NCBI RefSeq assembly: GCF_050947335.1
Contig: NC_134983.1
Location: 8,494,001-8,558,000, forward strand
Length of the DNA: 64,000 nt
Source of the DNA: Megachile rotundata
Lineage: Eukaryota > Arthropoda > Insecta > Hymenoptera > Megachilidae
Direction: 5' to 3'
Shown piece after piece: positions 35,860-48,930 of the stretch (within the stretch, counting starts at the first letter, position 1; the number at the start of each line of letters is the position of its first letter). The notes beneath the pieces were generated by a model. That model was not told where the DNA came from. It saw only the letters and a list, made by a program, of their open reading frames with translations, and did not search any database. Made by a program: the position numbers and the translations under genes.

Positions 35860-36440
35860 CAGAAACCTTTAGAATCTTGAAATTCGCAAAATTTTTGGAA
35901 TTCTGAAATTTTTAAATCTTGATATCTTGAAATATTTAATAGTTGCAAATTTTCAATATTTGAGCTACTGTATTTTTAAATCGTCAAATCCTCAAGTTTT
36001 CATATTTCCATATTCTCAAATTATCAAATGTCCAAGTCTCTGAATCTTCAAATCCCCAAATCTCTCAATTCTTAATTTTTTAAATCTACAAATCTCCAGT
36101 TCTCCAGGTTTCCAAATTCTCGAGTTTCCCAATGTCCAAGTGTCCAAATTCCCAAATTCTCAATCTCTCAAGTTCTCAAATACCCAAATACCCAAACTCA
36201 AATTTCTAAGTTCTCAATTCTTCAAATCCCCAAATTTCCAAATTCTTAAATTCCAAGGTCCCAGAATTTTCAGGCCCCCAAATTGTAACATACCCAAATT
36301 CCCAAATCCCCTAATTTTCAATATCCTAAATCCACAAATTACCAAAATTACAAATCCTCAAATTCCCAAATTCCCAAATCCCCAAATTCCCACATCATCC
36401 TATTCTCAAATATTGAAATCTCCAAATCCTTAAATTCTAC
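35860..36440. repeat. 8-bp-periodic region, CCAAATTC/CCCAAATT type
   Basis: The G-rich octamer family appears here in the opposite orientation. It starts degenerate (TTGAAATTC words) and becomes regular CCCAAATT and TCCAAATT from about 36030 to 36430. A plus-strand frame at 36140-36433 reads as a proline/asparagine/serine repeat and is a by-product of the period. Confidence 0.8.
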
Positions 36441-37430
36441 TAAAACAAAATCTTTACAACCACGTTATCGTTACATGTTGTGAAACTTACAAAATTGGTT
36501 ATATATTAATTTATTCACGGTTCGATTGATAGAATTCTCTTGTCTGAAGGATATCATTTCGGCGAGATACAGCTTGGGATATTTTAGCGAAGTAGAAGTT
36601 ATGTTAGGCTAATTAGAACGGTATTTGAAGCTGTTCGAAATTGCTGAATCGTTGGTAACCGCTAGAGAATGCTTGTTTCTGAGTTGCATGCGATGGGATA
36701 TTCATGGCGTTTCTAAATTTCCATATTCTATAACTGAATTAGTCGTAGTTTGATTTAGATCTTATCAGTGTCTGAATCGAGTAAGCAAAGTACTATAACT
36801 TATACTATGATTTCAAAAGTTGTTACAGGAAATTATGGAATTAGAATATAAGTCATATTTTTTAGTCAGATCCTTTTAAAAAGATTAAAACATTTCATTT
36901 AGTATTTAGTCAAAAAGAAAATATTCCTACTGATCCACATAATTTCAACATTGGTCAGACATTCTGGAATGCCTATAATGTTATAAAGATCTATTTATTA
37001 AAATGTATAGAGGTAATTTGTATAATTTTCATTGCTCAGATAGAGAGATTTAAATATTGCCAAAATTAGAAATTCAATTTTTCTCCAAAATTCAAGGATG
37101 ATGGAGAGGAACTGTTTACAGAATATCAACTCTTGAAAATTTAGAAGAATCGCTTATTTGATATTTAAAGAAATAAAAAAGGTTCAAAGTTGCACGGTGA
37201 TATAAAACATAAAAATTTTAGTAAGTGTGTAATATGGTACTGGTGAAGGTTTTTAGCATCTGCAATTTTAAGACAACTAAAATATTTGTTAACCATCTGC
37301 CTATTCCATCTACTAACACTAGAACTATCAATCAATCAAAATGTCTTTTCACATTTTATAATCCAAAATTCAGTTACCACGCTTCTATCGAAATGTCAGC
37401 CATTTTGTCGAGATGAATGTCCGTACACGT
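36441..37430. other. unique AT-rich sequence, no supported gene
   Basis: I see nothing I can assign. Short frames at 37225-37519 run into the duplication that follows. Confidence 0.55.
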
Positions 37431-37714
37431 TAGACGATACTTCAGTATTTACTAATTTCTGTCCACTTTATTTTCAATTTAAAAGTGAACGTTTTAATTG
37501 TAGTTGCAGTGTTAAATAATACAGGGGTACCTTACAAGCTCGGAAGATTAATTGGAAGCTCATCATATTAGACGATACTTCAGTATTTACTCGTCTTTCC
37601 ACTTTATTTTCAATTTAAAAGTAAACCTATTAAGGGTAGTTGCAGCGTTAAATAATACAGAGGTACCTTACAAGCTCCTAAAACGCAATAACTCGAAAGA
37701 TTAATTGGAAGTTC
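37431..37714. repeat. two-copy tandem duplication of ~137 bp
   Basis: TTAGACGATACTTCAGTATT starts copy 1 at 37431 and copy 2 at 37568. Both continue with CCACTTTATTTTCAATTTAA, AAGT-AAC, GTAGTTGCAG-GTTAAATAAT, ACAG-GGTACCTTACAAGCTC and AGATTAATTGGAAG. Copy 2 has about 15-18 extra bases containing AACGCAATAACTCG before AAGATTAATTGG. Identity elsewhere is high. Confidence 0.93.
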
Positions 37715-38769
37715 TTCCAGCAAGCAGATTCGAAAGTCGCAGGGTGGTTCACGGCTCGTTGGTTCATTCAACGCGTCGTTACGCTTGACGTCGTTACGCT
37801 CGTGCGTCATTTTCACGCGATACCGACGCGAACGTTGAAAAGCGTTATCCATGAATAATGTCACGGTTATCCAACGGCCGACGAAGAGGAACGTAATTCC
37901 ACGAGAGACGACTCATTGGGCCAGCTCTTCCCTCGACCACTCTAATTCCCGTTTCTCTCGCGTTAATTGAAAACTTTGCGATTCCGTCCCTGAGCAGATA
38001 TTAACATTCATTCGGACCTGGAACGTTGTCTAACGCTTCATCCATTAGGAATTACATCCATTTGCCTAACTCGGTCTCGTCTGCTCTCGTCTCGATTCAA
38101 AACTCGTCGCTTTCGTCTTGTCTCGAGATTGTTCCAATGAATGTCGTCATTTGGGACTTGCTGATGTTTGTTCAACGCCTCGTGTGTGAAACGAAATCAA
38201 TTTGATCGATCGTATTAAACTTGCAATTATTTCACCATTTTGATTTAGTCATTTTTCAAATACACATTTTGATATTTGTTTATCATGATTTATAATAATA
38301 TGATGATTTATAATATTATATGTTCATTTTATCATAATATTGTACGAGTGATAAATTACCTAGGTAAATAAATGTTGAATGTCAAGGGTCCACTCAGAAT
38401 TTGAATTTAAATATTAATTCATGTTTCGTTTTATAGTCATTTGTTTGTGATTGTAAAATATGAGTCGTTCAAGTAAAGCATAAATTAGGCTAACTTTGGC
38501 AAGATTAGTATAATCTTGTAGAACAGGAAGAGAACGATTGTTTGGGATTTTACTGCTGTGAAAATTACTGGAACGCGAAGAGCAAGTGACAGAAACCTTC
38601 AGAAAGTAGTAATGAGGAAATTTAGTAAGAGTAGTAAGATATATTCTAATTTTGGGGCAATATTGCATTGCTTCAACTTGCTTATTTACCACAACTTCTG
38701 GTACTAAAATTATTATGTACTGGGAGTAATATGGGAAGAGATTAATAACAAAGAAACCAAACTTTGACA
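37715..38769. other. unique sequence, no supported gene
   Basis: A GC-richer patch at about 37720-38130 is followed by AT-rich sequence. Frames on the minus strand lack recognisable domains. Nothing is assigned. Confidence 0.55.
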
Positions 38770-39440
38770 TTTTCAATTTTCCAAATTTTTAGATTTTTAT
38801 ATTTCCATCGTTTCAAATTTCCAAATTTCTAAATCCCTGAATCCGTAAATTCCAGAATACCAAAATCCCAGAATCCCCGAATCCCTGAATTCTTAAATGT
38901 CCAAATCTCCAAATCTTGAATTCCCTAAATTCCTAAATCCCCAAAACCCAAATTCCTAATTATCGAAATTTCTAAATCACGAATCTCCTAAACACCTAAA
39001 TCCTCAAATTCCTACATTCCTAAATGTCCAAATCCTCAAATTACGAATCTCCTAAACTCCCAAATCCCCAAAACCCAAATTCATAAATGCTCAAATCTCC
39101 AAATCCCCAATCCCCTAAACACCTAAATCCCCAGAACCCAAATTCCTAAATACCCAAATCCCCAAATCCCCAAATCCCCAATCCCCTAAACACCTAAATC
39201 CCCAGAACCCAAATTCCTAAATACCCAAATCCCCTAAACACCTAAACCCCAAAACTCAAATCCCTAAATCCAAAAATTCCACAAACATTATACCAAAAAA
39301 TTATAAAGTGAAATATTAACCTTCAATATCAATTCTCCAAACAAGTACAATAAATCTAAAAATTCCTAAATCAAACAACTCCAAAATTGAAATACAAAAC
39401 GTTCCAGAATTTCAAAATTCGCAAACTCGAAAATTCACCA
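38770..39440. repeat. 8-bp minisatellite, CCAAATCC/CCTAAACA type
   Basis: Regular octamers such as CCCAAATC, CCTAAATC and CCTAAACA run through most of the interval. A stretch containing CCCCTAAACACCTAAATCCC and CCAGAACCCAAATTCCTAAA is repeated at about 39111-39160 and 39182-39230, a shift of about 71 bp, so there is higher-order structure. It has the C-rich-on-plus orientation, like 35860-36440, and fades after about 39300. Confidence 0.88.
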
Positions 39441-42400
39441 CTGAAAAACCGAGTATTGAAGATTAAATAAGTGGATATACGTCGTCCTCGGCTAAAAAGC
39501 GTGCCTCTCGATTCGGCGCAGCGGCAGAGGGAAAAAGTTGAAAACAGCCCAACAAAAGATTATCGAAAGCTGAATAACGTGATTGCGGTTTGTAAAAAGC
39601 TGAAGTGGAAGATCCATTCGAAGTTGACGTCAAACGGAAGGTAAAAAAAGGAGTGGATATAAAAGGAATTAAAATACCCCGTCGGTTGTTGCATTAGCAA
39701 CGAGAGAACGGCACAGAAACCGTGTCAAGTGTTCGGTATCGTTCCAAGGGAAACGGAATGAATAGTTAAACGGAACGACGAGTGACAGTCAACAATGAAA
39801 CATGCAATCTCGTCCTGATATTCCGATGTACGAACTTGCCCCACCACGGACAACTGCAGCAAGGAATTTTTCCAGATTTCAAGGATCCATCTCGACTGAA
39901 TAATGAATTACTCAGGCAAACAATATACAACTTCCTTGTATGCGTCGTAACTCTAAGTTCAGAGCTGGGCGTTCCGCTATAGTTCGACTAAATAATTTAC
40001 TCGGACTTGTATCGATACGCTGGCAGTTCGTGCTAAGTGGATCTGAAATGAAGTTTAATCCTAATATAATTAATCAGAGTTTTTTCAGATCTGAAGAATC
40101 AGAACCGAAGTCTTCTGCTAAATTTTGTTACCATATTCGTGATCCTTACATGTGTATTTGTCTTTAAGATGAGTTAACCTAACCTCACCAATTTTTATCC
40201 TGAAAAAGTATACGATATTAAAATTCATTTTATTGAAGACTTAAATAGAATTCTGTAGAAATTTTATTTAACATCATTATTGACAATTAAGCTGAGCTGT
40301 ACCATATGATAACTTTGATATTAAACTGTAATATCTAACACGTTATATGTGTAAAATGCTATACACTAAAATTTGTTGGATCGAAATGGTTAATTGTCCT
40401 TCCGTTGATGAATGCAAGAGGTAACACGTTCGGCTGTTTAACACGACCACAACAGTTGTAGCTATCAGATTATAACAACTTTTCGTCCCTGACGTGCAAT
40501 TATCGAGGCACTTGAAGCACTCGAAGCTGACTCTCCTGGCTAATTCGTTAACCCCAGCGACGGATCGATACCAGGTGTTTCGAGCATCGGTTATCCCTGT
40601 TTTGCCATAACGAGCTCGTTGACAAGCCCTTCGTTTTGCATTTAATTGCTGTCAAGATTGTCAACTTTGGTGACGGAACGATTTTTACCGAAGATATCGA
40701 GCCATCTATAACGCGAGTGTATGAATCGAGCGATGTCAATTTACTTTCTAATTTCAGTAAACGAAGTCAATATTCTTTAAGAGGTTTCTGGAACGGGTTT
40801 GAATTATTTCAGAGCACTTAACACCTTATCGATAAACGATAAGTTTTTTCATCGAATATTAAATTCTTGCCGTGTCATTAAAAATTACGATTTTATTAAA
40901 AATTCAGTTCGTTCCTACTTTCATTGTTCTACTACTTCAGGTTTGGGGTCACTCATATATACACTATCCCGAAATAACATAATCTCGAAATTCCTGAAAT
41001 CGAAAACCCTCAAACCTTAAGAATCCCAGACATCGAGACAAAAAATTATGAAATTCCCCACCCTCATTTATAACGTTTCTTCCGGAGGTGATGCCAGCAG
41101 ATGATTGCAAAAACCTTTCGCTTTTTACCCAGAATGTTTTGCGTTTCCTGCGTCCGTAAGAAATACCATCAGAGCTATAATTACGTCGGTACGTCCAGCG
41201 TCGGCGATGAACAGCAAAATATTTGCCGGAAGACGACACCTGTCGCTTCAGCCTGCATAATTTCTGTAGGACGAAGATACGCGATGTTGCGTGCCAGAGG
41301 AGGGTGGATGAAGAAGAGGTGGCGATAAGGAGCGAGGAAAAGCGAAAGGATGACAAACCGACAAGAAGGAAGGACTCCTCTACCGCCACCCCCGAACCTG
41401 ATACCCCGACGAAGATTAACTTTTAAAGTGCTTTAGGAGGCAACCCCCGAGAAGCCAGGGTTTATTACTCAATTTGGATGATAGACGAACCGCATGGTAA
41501 AGGGGAGCACGTGCTCGCCGCATATTCCTGGCCTGGATGGGAATATTTGGAAATTAATGAGATGGCATTCCTGAGGCCGCGAGAAGAAAGTCGGCGCGCG
41601 CGCAAGAAACGATTCTACCCTTTTGGAAGACAAGTGAATAGCAACGGCGAAAATGAGTACGATGGGAGAGTCTGTTCCGCGAATTTATGAGGCAAGATGT
41701 ATTGGATGGAGGAATAACATTGTTGTACAGTATGCTCTCGAAGCTAGATATTAATAATAAAACGGTATGATCTTGCTATGCGAGGGTGAAATAGGGGAAA
41801 CCGTAATTAAGTTTGAAGCCGTTACACGAAACGGCATTCCTCTGCGTTGATATTTTAATTATTTTTCCGTGTTCTTATTCCTGTGACTTCTTCATTTTTC
41901 TGAGTACAAGCTTAGGGTATTGGAAATTTGGAATTTAGAAAATTTCATACTTAATAAATTTGATAGCTTGTCAATCCTAAACCTGTAAATTTAAATAATA
42001 ATACTGACTAATGCTGATTACTGTATTACTGAATAGTGATAAATCGGTTAAACACATGGACTCCTGTTATATTTTCTAAATTCAAGCTCCGATTAAAAAG
42101 AACAACAAAGATGTAAAGTCATGCCAAAAAAAAACTAAAATTATAAACAAAATCCATTGCCAAGGACTTGAAAGACTTTCCGTCTACAAAAGTCCATGCA
42201 TGAAAGATAAAAGAGGGACGGAAGATTTCGGGTGGACAAATGGAAAGTGTCAAACGGTGAAAAAGGAAAGTATCAGTGTCGAGCGAAAGACATTCTCATC
42301 AGGCTCGAGACAGAGGGCAGGCTGTTCCTTTGACTCCTTTCCGCTGACTAAGCTCGTTTCCATCTTGAGCCATGTAACATCTGTTTCTCGTTTCCCATTT

Positions 42401-45400
42401 CTCTCCAGGATCATCAAGACTAGTATCTCGTTTCACGTACGAACAGAAGCATTGTCTGGCGCGTAAATGGAAGGCCATACGAAAAGGAACCGCGCGAGAT
42501 CGGTGTACATTAATCATGGTGGTTCGTCGCGTGAATGCAGGCAACCTTGCGAGGATTTTTCTGACGCTGCTTATCGAAACCGGACACGTTTCGAGGAACA
42601 ATTACAGCGCAACATTATGGTAATTAAGAAGCGATAGGGAGTTTAATAGTCGTCGGTGTATCGGTGTTCCGAGGCTCAGAAAGAGCGGCGTGTCTGAAAT
42701 CGTTGCGCGTAAATTCACCCTCCTCGCTGCTGATTGCACCGGTATGGTAGCTTCAGCTCATTTGCGAGCATAAGTGCCAGTATGATTATCGAGCTGCATT
42801 ATAGTCTGCACTCAACAGTAATTGCCATCCATTACGATCCGCTCGATCCATAATCGAGCGAGAAACGCTCCGGTGAGCATCAGCCTCTTTGTCTCTTGTT
42901 CCGATGCAAGCCAGGGTCTATCTTTTGCGATCGCGACGTCTACCAACCGCGTTGTTCGACGTCTTCATTAGTCGACTGACTTAATTAGCTCGCCATTTCG
43001 TGGCGTATAATTCGTCCTGTGAACGGGGAACATCGTGCAACGGAAAAGCCTGACCATTTTCATCGAACGATCGACTCGAAAAAAAAGGGTGGAAATATTC
43101 TTGACGCTGGAACGAACGTCATGTTTGAAGTGCCGTACACGATGGGTAATAAAGTTATCGGAGAATCGCGGAATAAATGAATTGAATTGCTCGAGTGGAA
43201 GTGCTGGTGATCCTGTACGCGATGTCCTCGTTTAACTTTCTTTTTATCGAATTAATTTTCCCTACCCATATGCACTACTTTCTGTAATACAAATTATCTT
43301 TGAAATCGTTTCGTGTCACTTTTTCAGTTGAATGATAAAATGGACCTTTAATGCTTTCGCTTGTTCTGTGTTAGGGTGAATGTTGGGTGTGCAAAGTGTA
43401 ACTGAATAAATACATTACCATATGTCAATAGAATTAAAGTATAATATAGTCTCCGTATCAAAAACTATAGAGAAGATTATTTTAAAACCGAATAATATTA
43501 AATCGCAGTTAATCAAAGAAAAAAACTCATGCCAATAAAATGACTGAATAGCAAGATACGATTTTATTTCCCGTTCAAGGCACTGAACGATGAATTTAAA
43601 TAAAAGAAGAATCATTGAACGGTAAGGGACAAATTCTTTAAAGATAGGGGTCTTTCGATGTTAACAATCTTCATTCGTATCATCGATCGACGATCGTGCT
43701 GCCATTAGCTCGATATCTGACCAAAGATCGTTCATCAGAGGTTAATGTACCCAGACCGTCAAAGGAAATCATGAATCCCATTTTCTCTGGGCGGCAATTA
43801 CGACATCGGGGAATCGATCTATAACCCAGCGAGAAATGCTTCCCCAACGGACCTCTTTGTCCCCGTCCGTTAGTACCAGGGCATCTTCCTACTAACTTCG
43901 TTATTGTACCATTTGCCCGGCTGTTTCGACAATGCTTCTTCGCGACAGTGCAAGTCATTAGACGAACGAACATGGCTGGCCATCTTACGTAAATTAATTT
44001 CCTACCGACGAGTATTTCCTCGTAAGTGCAGAGCACTATTATGTATGCGCGTGTCTTCGTGCTGTTCTAGTGTTATTACAGTTAGAGTGCTTTGAGTTTG
44101 GTAATTACAGAAATTTATACATTTTTGTCGTGCGAAGGAAAATGGAAATATAACAAGAGGTATAATGCAAGTATGTAATACATGAGAACGGTGTAATGTG
44201 GTGTTAACTTGTAACGGTATAGCGTGTGCATATAATGCGTGGCAAAATAGCACGTAACGTTATTAACGAGTGTCGATATTGTCAAAACAATAATAACGCG
44301 TGGTGTTGCAACGCGCAACAGTTTCACAAATTTGAATAACTCGAGTGAACATATAAATTACAACTTTCTATGTTCGTTAGTAATAATTTCAAAATGATTA
44401 CGAAATCTGCTGTTTTCGACCCTGCACGAAACGAAAGTGACATTAATTAAGAGAAGTCCGTAATAGCCATCCTGAGGTGTCGTAAACATCAAACTGTATT
44501 TCGAAGCAGATGTTGCGGTGTTAGAGACCGTGTTACGTGGTCATAATAAAGATAGTACCGAGGACATGGTCCTTCGCAAGGTAATGGCAGTTTCTGAAAG
44601 GGTCTTCCATGTCTCGAAGCATGCTAACATTAGCGTCTTTGTTCGAGGTTCATTAGGTTATGGCTTGCTGCCACCGACAAACTTACTAAACGTTATTAGC
44701 AAGAAAAGCAACGGACAACGTACAGGTTCAATCTAATAATTGTGGCCACGGAGAGATACGTTTATACGGGATGGAGAAAGGAAGACAGCGAGTCAATGGG
44801 ATTAAACAATAAATATGTCCATTAATACGATCCACTTATAACGATGAATCATAATAACCGTGCTCGAGTTCGACAATACGCGTGGTTTGATTATGTGGAT
44901 CAATTAGACTAATTAAAGGGTGATACCGTCGGGCTGCTGAACAGAGGGAAGACCAATTTGTTAAACGAGGAAACAGAAAACCCATAGCTTTTACTAAATG
45001 TAATTGATGTGTAAAATTATTCATGTAACAATGCAGGAAATGTAAAGATACGTTATTTCGGTTCTTTTATGTGGAAAATATGAGTGACGATAAATAATTT
45101 CTTGATAAAATACTGACGGTGAATATCACATGCAAATATTGAGATTATAGCTGGGTTATAATTCAGAAATCTTTAAATTTATAGGTTTTCGAGAAAATTT
45201 TATATTTATCGATTTTTGTACTTTCATTTCATTTATTATGTTCATACTTTATGGTATTTTGATGTAAATGTCTTTGCTTTAATATTTATATTTTCGCTTT
45301 TTTGCTTTAATTATTTCTAATGTGTACATGTTGGATTTTTTCCTGTAAAATAAAGTTTCAAATTTGTATATTTACTCGTCATCGATTTTTTTAATTCAGA

Positions 45401-48400
45401 AAAGATACGTGAACACGTAGAAGTGCATTGTTCAATTTTTAAGCTTCCAAATGTAAATTTTCAAGATTAAAGTTAGAAAATGTACAAGAAAATTAATAAC
45501 TCAGTAACTCAGTAATATACATAGAATTAATCTACAATATTCGAACACGTGTATTATTTACTTAGATTAAAGTAACTAAAGCCGATCGATCGAACCTCGA
45601 AAAAAAACATGGCGTCTCACGTTAACTTCAACTAGAAGAAATCTTCACGAAGAAAACTGTGTGAGAGACAGCTTGAAAGTTCGCGTATTTTCACAACAAC
45701 GGATACCGACAGATATTTTACGAGAGCATTCAGAATAAGATGACCGACTGCAATGTCAGAAGTGTCTTCTGCAAACATTGTATATTTTCGCATGAAAAAT
45801 CCTTCGAATTGCTCTTAGAGGCATCGGATGATCCTTCGATTTATCTCGATCTACAGCTGCAGTTATTTCCGATAAAATAATTCTTCCTCACCATGATTTT
45901 GAATTTCTTTATTTATTAAACTATTAAATTTATTAAAAATTTACAAAAATATGAATAAAAAAGATATATCAAATAGCAGTAATATTACTGCATTTCTGAG
46001 AAGCCCAAGTGAAACGATGTATAAATATTCTGACTGTTTACAGATATACTCATTAATTATTCTTTCAAAAATTAATTAAAAATTGTTTGAACTCCGATCA
46101 ATAGCATAGAAAAAGACGCGAATTTAATTGCCAACCAAAATGCTGCAATCAAGGTATTAATATTCTCGAGCTTCAGGAATGACAGTATTATTCAAAATGA
46201 AATAACAAAGCTAATTTATTAATAAACGGCAATTTCGCAGCGTTACGAATGCCGTACATTTATTAATTCTTTAAACTGCTCGATAAAACTTGTTGATTAT
46301 GCAAGAATCCTTAAAAAAATATAAAGCATCGCAAAGAATGAATTCATGAAATAATTATACCTTCAGCGCGAAGCTAGAGAATGCTTTTGACCGGCGTATC
46401 TCTGAAAAATGCGACGCGATCCAATGAGAATATTATTACAACGCTGGACGGCAGGGAATTAATTACTAAAGAAGAACAGGGAATGAATTTCACGAAGGGA
46501 TCGGATTGAAAATTCTTTTCATCATAATTTTCTTCTAAACTTCAATCGACCGATACAGATGTACCGGGCTTCCTCGAGCAATTAGCTGCGTAATTAGCAC
46601 ACATAATTCGTCGATAGTTGATCCTTTTACGCGCGTATTATTGAAACGGAGCGACTGAAAGCGAGCCACCGTAGAGGCTTCAATTTAATTGATTTTCTAG
46701 GTGAGAAGCGAGCTTTCAGTCGAATAGATCAAAGGTATCAATTTTTGTCGAGCACTTTTTCGAAGCCGACAATTTCAGTGAAAAATTTAAATAGTCGTTG
46801 CTCATTCTATAACAAAGCGAAACGGAGATGAACTCTTAATTGGCATGATCAACTGTAAATAAGTACTGCATGTTTAAATCGAGCGTGTTTCGTATTCATG
46901 CTCGATTTGCCATATACAACCAATTAATGCGTGTGTCCTCATCGCTCCGAAACACGATAAAAAAAGGTAATTGTAACATGCATCGATCCGTGCAGCAATT
47001 TTTATTCCACCATTCGAAAATCAGTGGAGTTGAAATTGGATCGTTTCGAAGCGGAATGATCCAAACGAAGGGGCCAAGAGCTAAAGGCCGTGTTTGAGCC
47101 GGAAAATCAAGTTTTCCCTTCGGCCGCGTCACGTAGCCGATGCCTTCCAACACGTATGATTTTCCGTTGAAGATGGTCTCGGTAGAGAACACCCCACAGG
47201 GAGAGAAAACGGAAGGAAAACAGGTCTCGAAGGATCGAAGAGGGAGCGAGATAGAGAGACGCAGTCTCGAGGAAAAAGGGTGCCAAGTCCTTCGGGACAG
47301 GGAACCCCTTATATCTTGTCCTGACAGGACCTCCCGTCTGCCATATTGCCGAGCTTCTTCTTTATCCCTCTGCACCATCACCTTAAACTTCTTCTTCTTC
47401 TTAGTCTCGTCCATTTTCTCTCCTTTTCAGGCTGCAGGGGCAAGACGAACGATCCGAAAAGGGGGATGGTTAGTTTGATTTTTTGTACGGACTGCTTGGT
47501 ATTCGGTGCGGACAGTCTGAAATTTAATTTCTAGACTTCGGCCCGAGCGAAGCCAAGCCTATGTCTACAGAGGAAAATGGCGGATTGGGTAGTCTTTGAA
47601 GCCGTCCATTGTCCGATCACCTACTAAAAAGAATGCAAATCAACGCTTCGCGGACGAAGGGCTCGGGAAATTTTCGCGATTATTAAGGGTGCTTTAATTA
47701 AATCGCATCGGGGATGGAATGTAATAATTCTCTGTCGAACCGTCACTTGTTCGGCATACTTTCTTCCTCGGTCGATACTTTTTCGTGAATTAAAATGTTC
47801 GAAAATTTGAAGGGTCACTACGCATTTTCATAGTTTCAGGTTAATTAGGTTACCATACTATCGACGCTTATCAAATTTAATTATGCAAATATTTCATTCA
47901 ATTTTTAGGATATTCGGGCGGTCTGTGATTATTCTTGTGAATGATTATGAAAAGCAATTATCTGTAAAATTATAATTATACTCAAAGAGATGCTTTGTGA
48001 TTAATGACTATTGAATTAATCATATACTGTGATTAAAATAATGACTGTTTCCCGTATTCATTACTCGATAATCAACGATCATGATTAATGAATAAAACAT
48101 ACGATTATTCGGGAACCGGAAACTAATTAGTAACTTGATTTCCCCTAATCACAATCTTTAATCACAAATTGTGTCCAACTCTGAAAATGTGTTCGCATCT
48201 TTTAACTTATATATTTCTTATATAAATTATAATTACTTATAATACATGATAAGCAATATTATATAATACTAATTGCACTATTTCAAATATATTTTCTCCC
48301 AGAATTGTGTGCTTATGAAAGATAACAAATACCAGTTTCATAAAATGATTATATAATTAATAATTTTAATTGATAAACTTAATTGGTAATAACTGGTTTC

Positions 48401-48419
48401 ACATGATTGTATCACCAAT
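39441..48419. other. long stretch of unique sequence, no supported gene
   Basis: This is the largest repeat-poor part of the window. GC-richer patches lie at about 39480-39780, 41060-41700, 42200-42960, 43680-44060 and 46990-47550. A GATATAAAAGG TATA-like string lies near 39656. A degenerate octamer-like patch lies at about 40970-41060. The longest frame is a 172-codon ATG frame on the minus strand at 46896-47414, beginning with a lysine run made by a CTT microsatellite and lacking any domain. A polypyrimidine tract with CAG precedes a short open segment at 47431-47468. None of this amounts to a gene I can support. Confidence 0.45.
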
Positions 48420-48930
48420 TTTGAGATATATCCACTTAGAAGTGGTTATACACAATAAAAACGACAGACTTTATTGAGCTGTCATATGATTTCGTTATCA
48501 GTGTTCCATTTCCGAACGTATTCGCTTAAAAATGGTCATACGCAGTAAAAATGGTAGATGATTTTATTGATCCATCGTATGATTTTATTAGGTTTTATTT
48601 CGTGATATTTTCACTTAAAAATAGTAGAACACGATAAAAATGGTGGGCGATTTTATTGTACCAAAATACGTTCTTGTTACGGACGTTTGATTTCGAAATA
48701 TTTTCACTTAAAAATTGTCGTGCACAATAAAAATGGTAGACGATTTTATTAATTTAACTTAATTTGATTTCGTTACCGCCGTTTTCAGATATTTTAATTT
48801 GAAAACGATCGTTTAGAACGAAAACAGAAGTTGGTTTTATTGATCTGTTATATAATTTCGTTATCGGCGTTTTAAGGCAATTTCGCTCAAAAATGATCGT
48901 ACAGAATGAAAACGATTGACTTCTTTTAAT
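48420..48930. repeat. tandem repeat, about six copies of a ~90-bp unit
   Basis: Anchors of the type CACTTAAAAATGGT lie at 48433, 48523, 48612, 48705, 48796 and 48884, spacings of 90, 89, 93, 91 and 88 bp. Each unit continues with a CACAATAAAAATGGTAGACG-like block, ATTTTATTGA, TATGATTTCGTTA and a CGTTTCGAAATATTTT-like end. Units are moderately diverged but the period is strikingly even. It is AT-rich and non-coding. Confidence 0.9.

Noticed and set aside
39650..39700. TATA-box promoter (GATATAAAAGG)
   Set aside because: No initiator or downstream coding region could be recognised; such strings are expected by chance in AT-rich DNA.
46896..47414. 172-codon ATG frame on the minus strand
   Set aside because: No recognisable domain; its lysine-rich start is a CTT microsatellite, and another frame overlaps it on the opposite strand.
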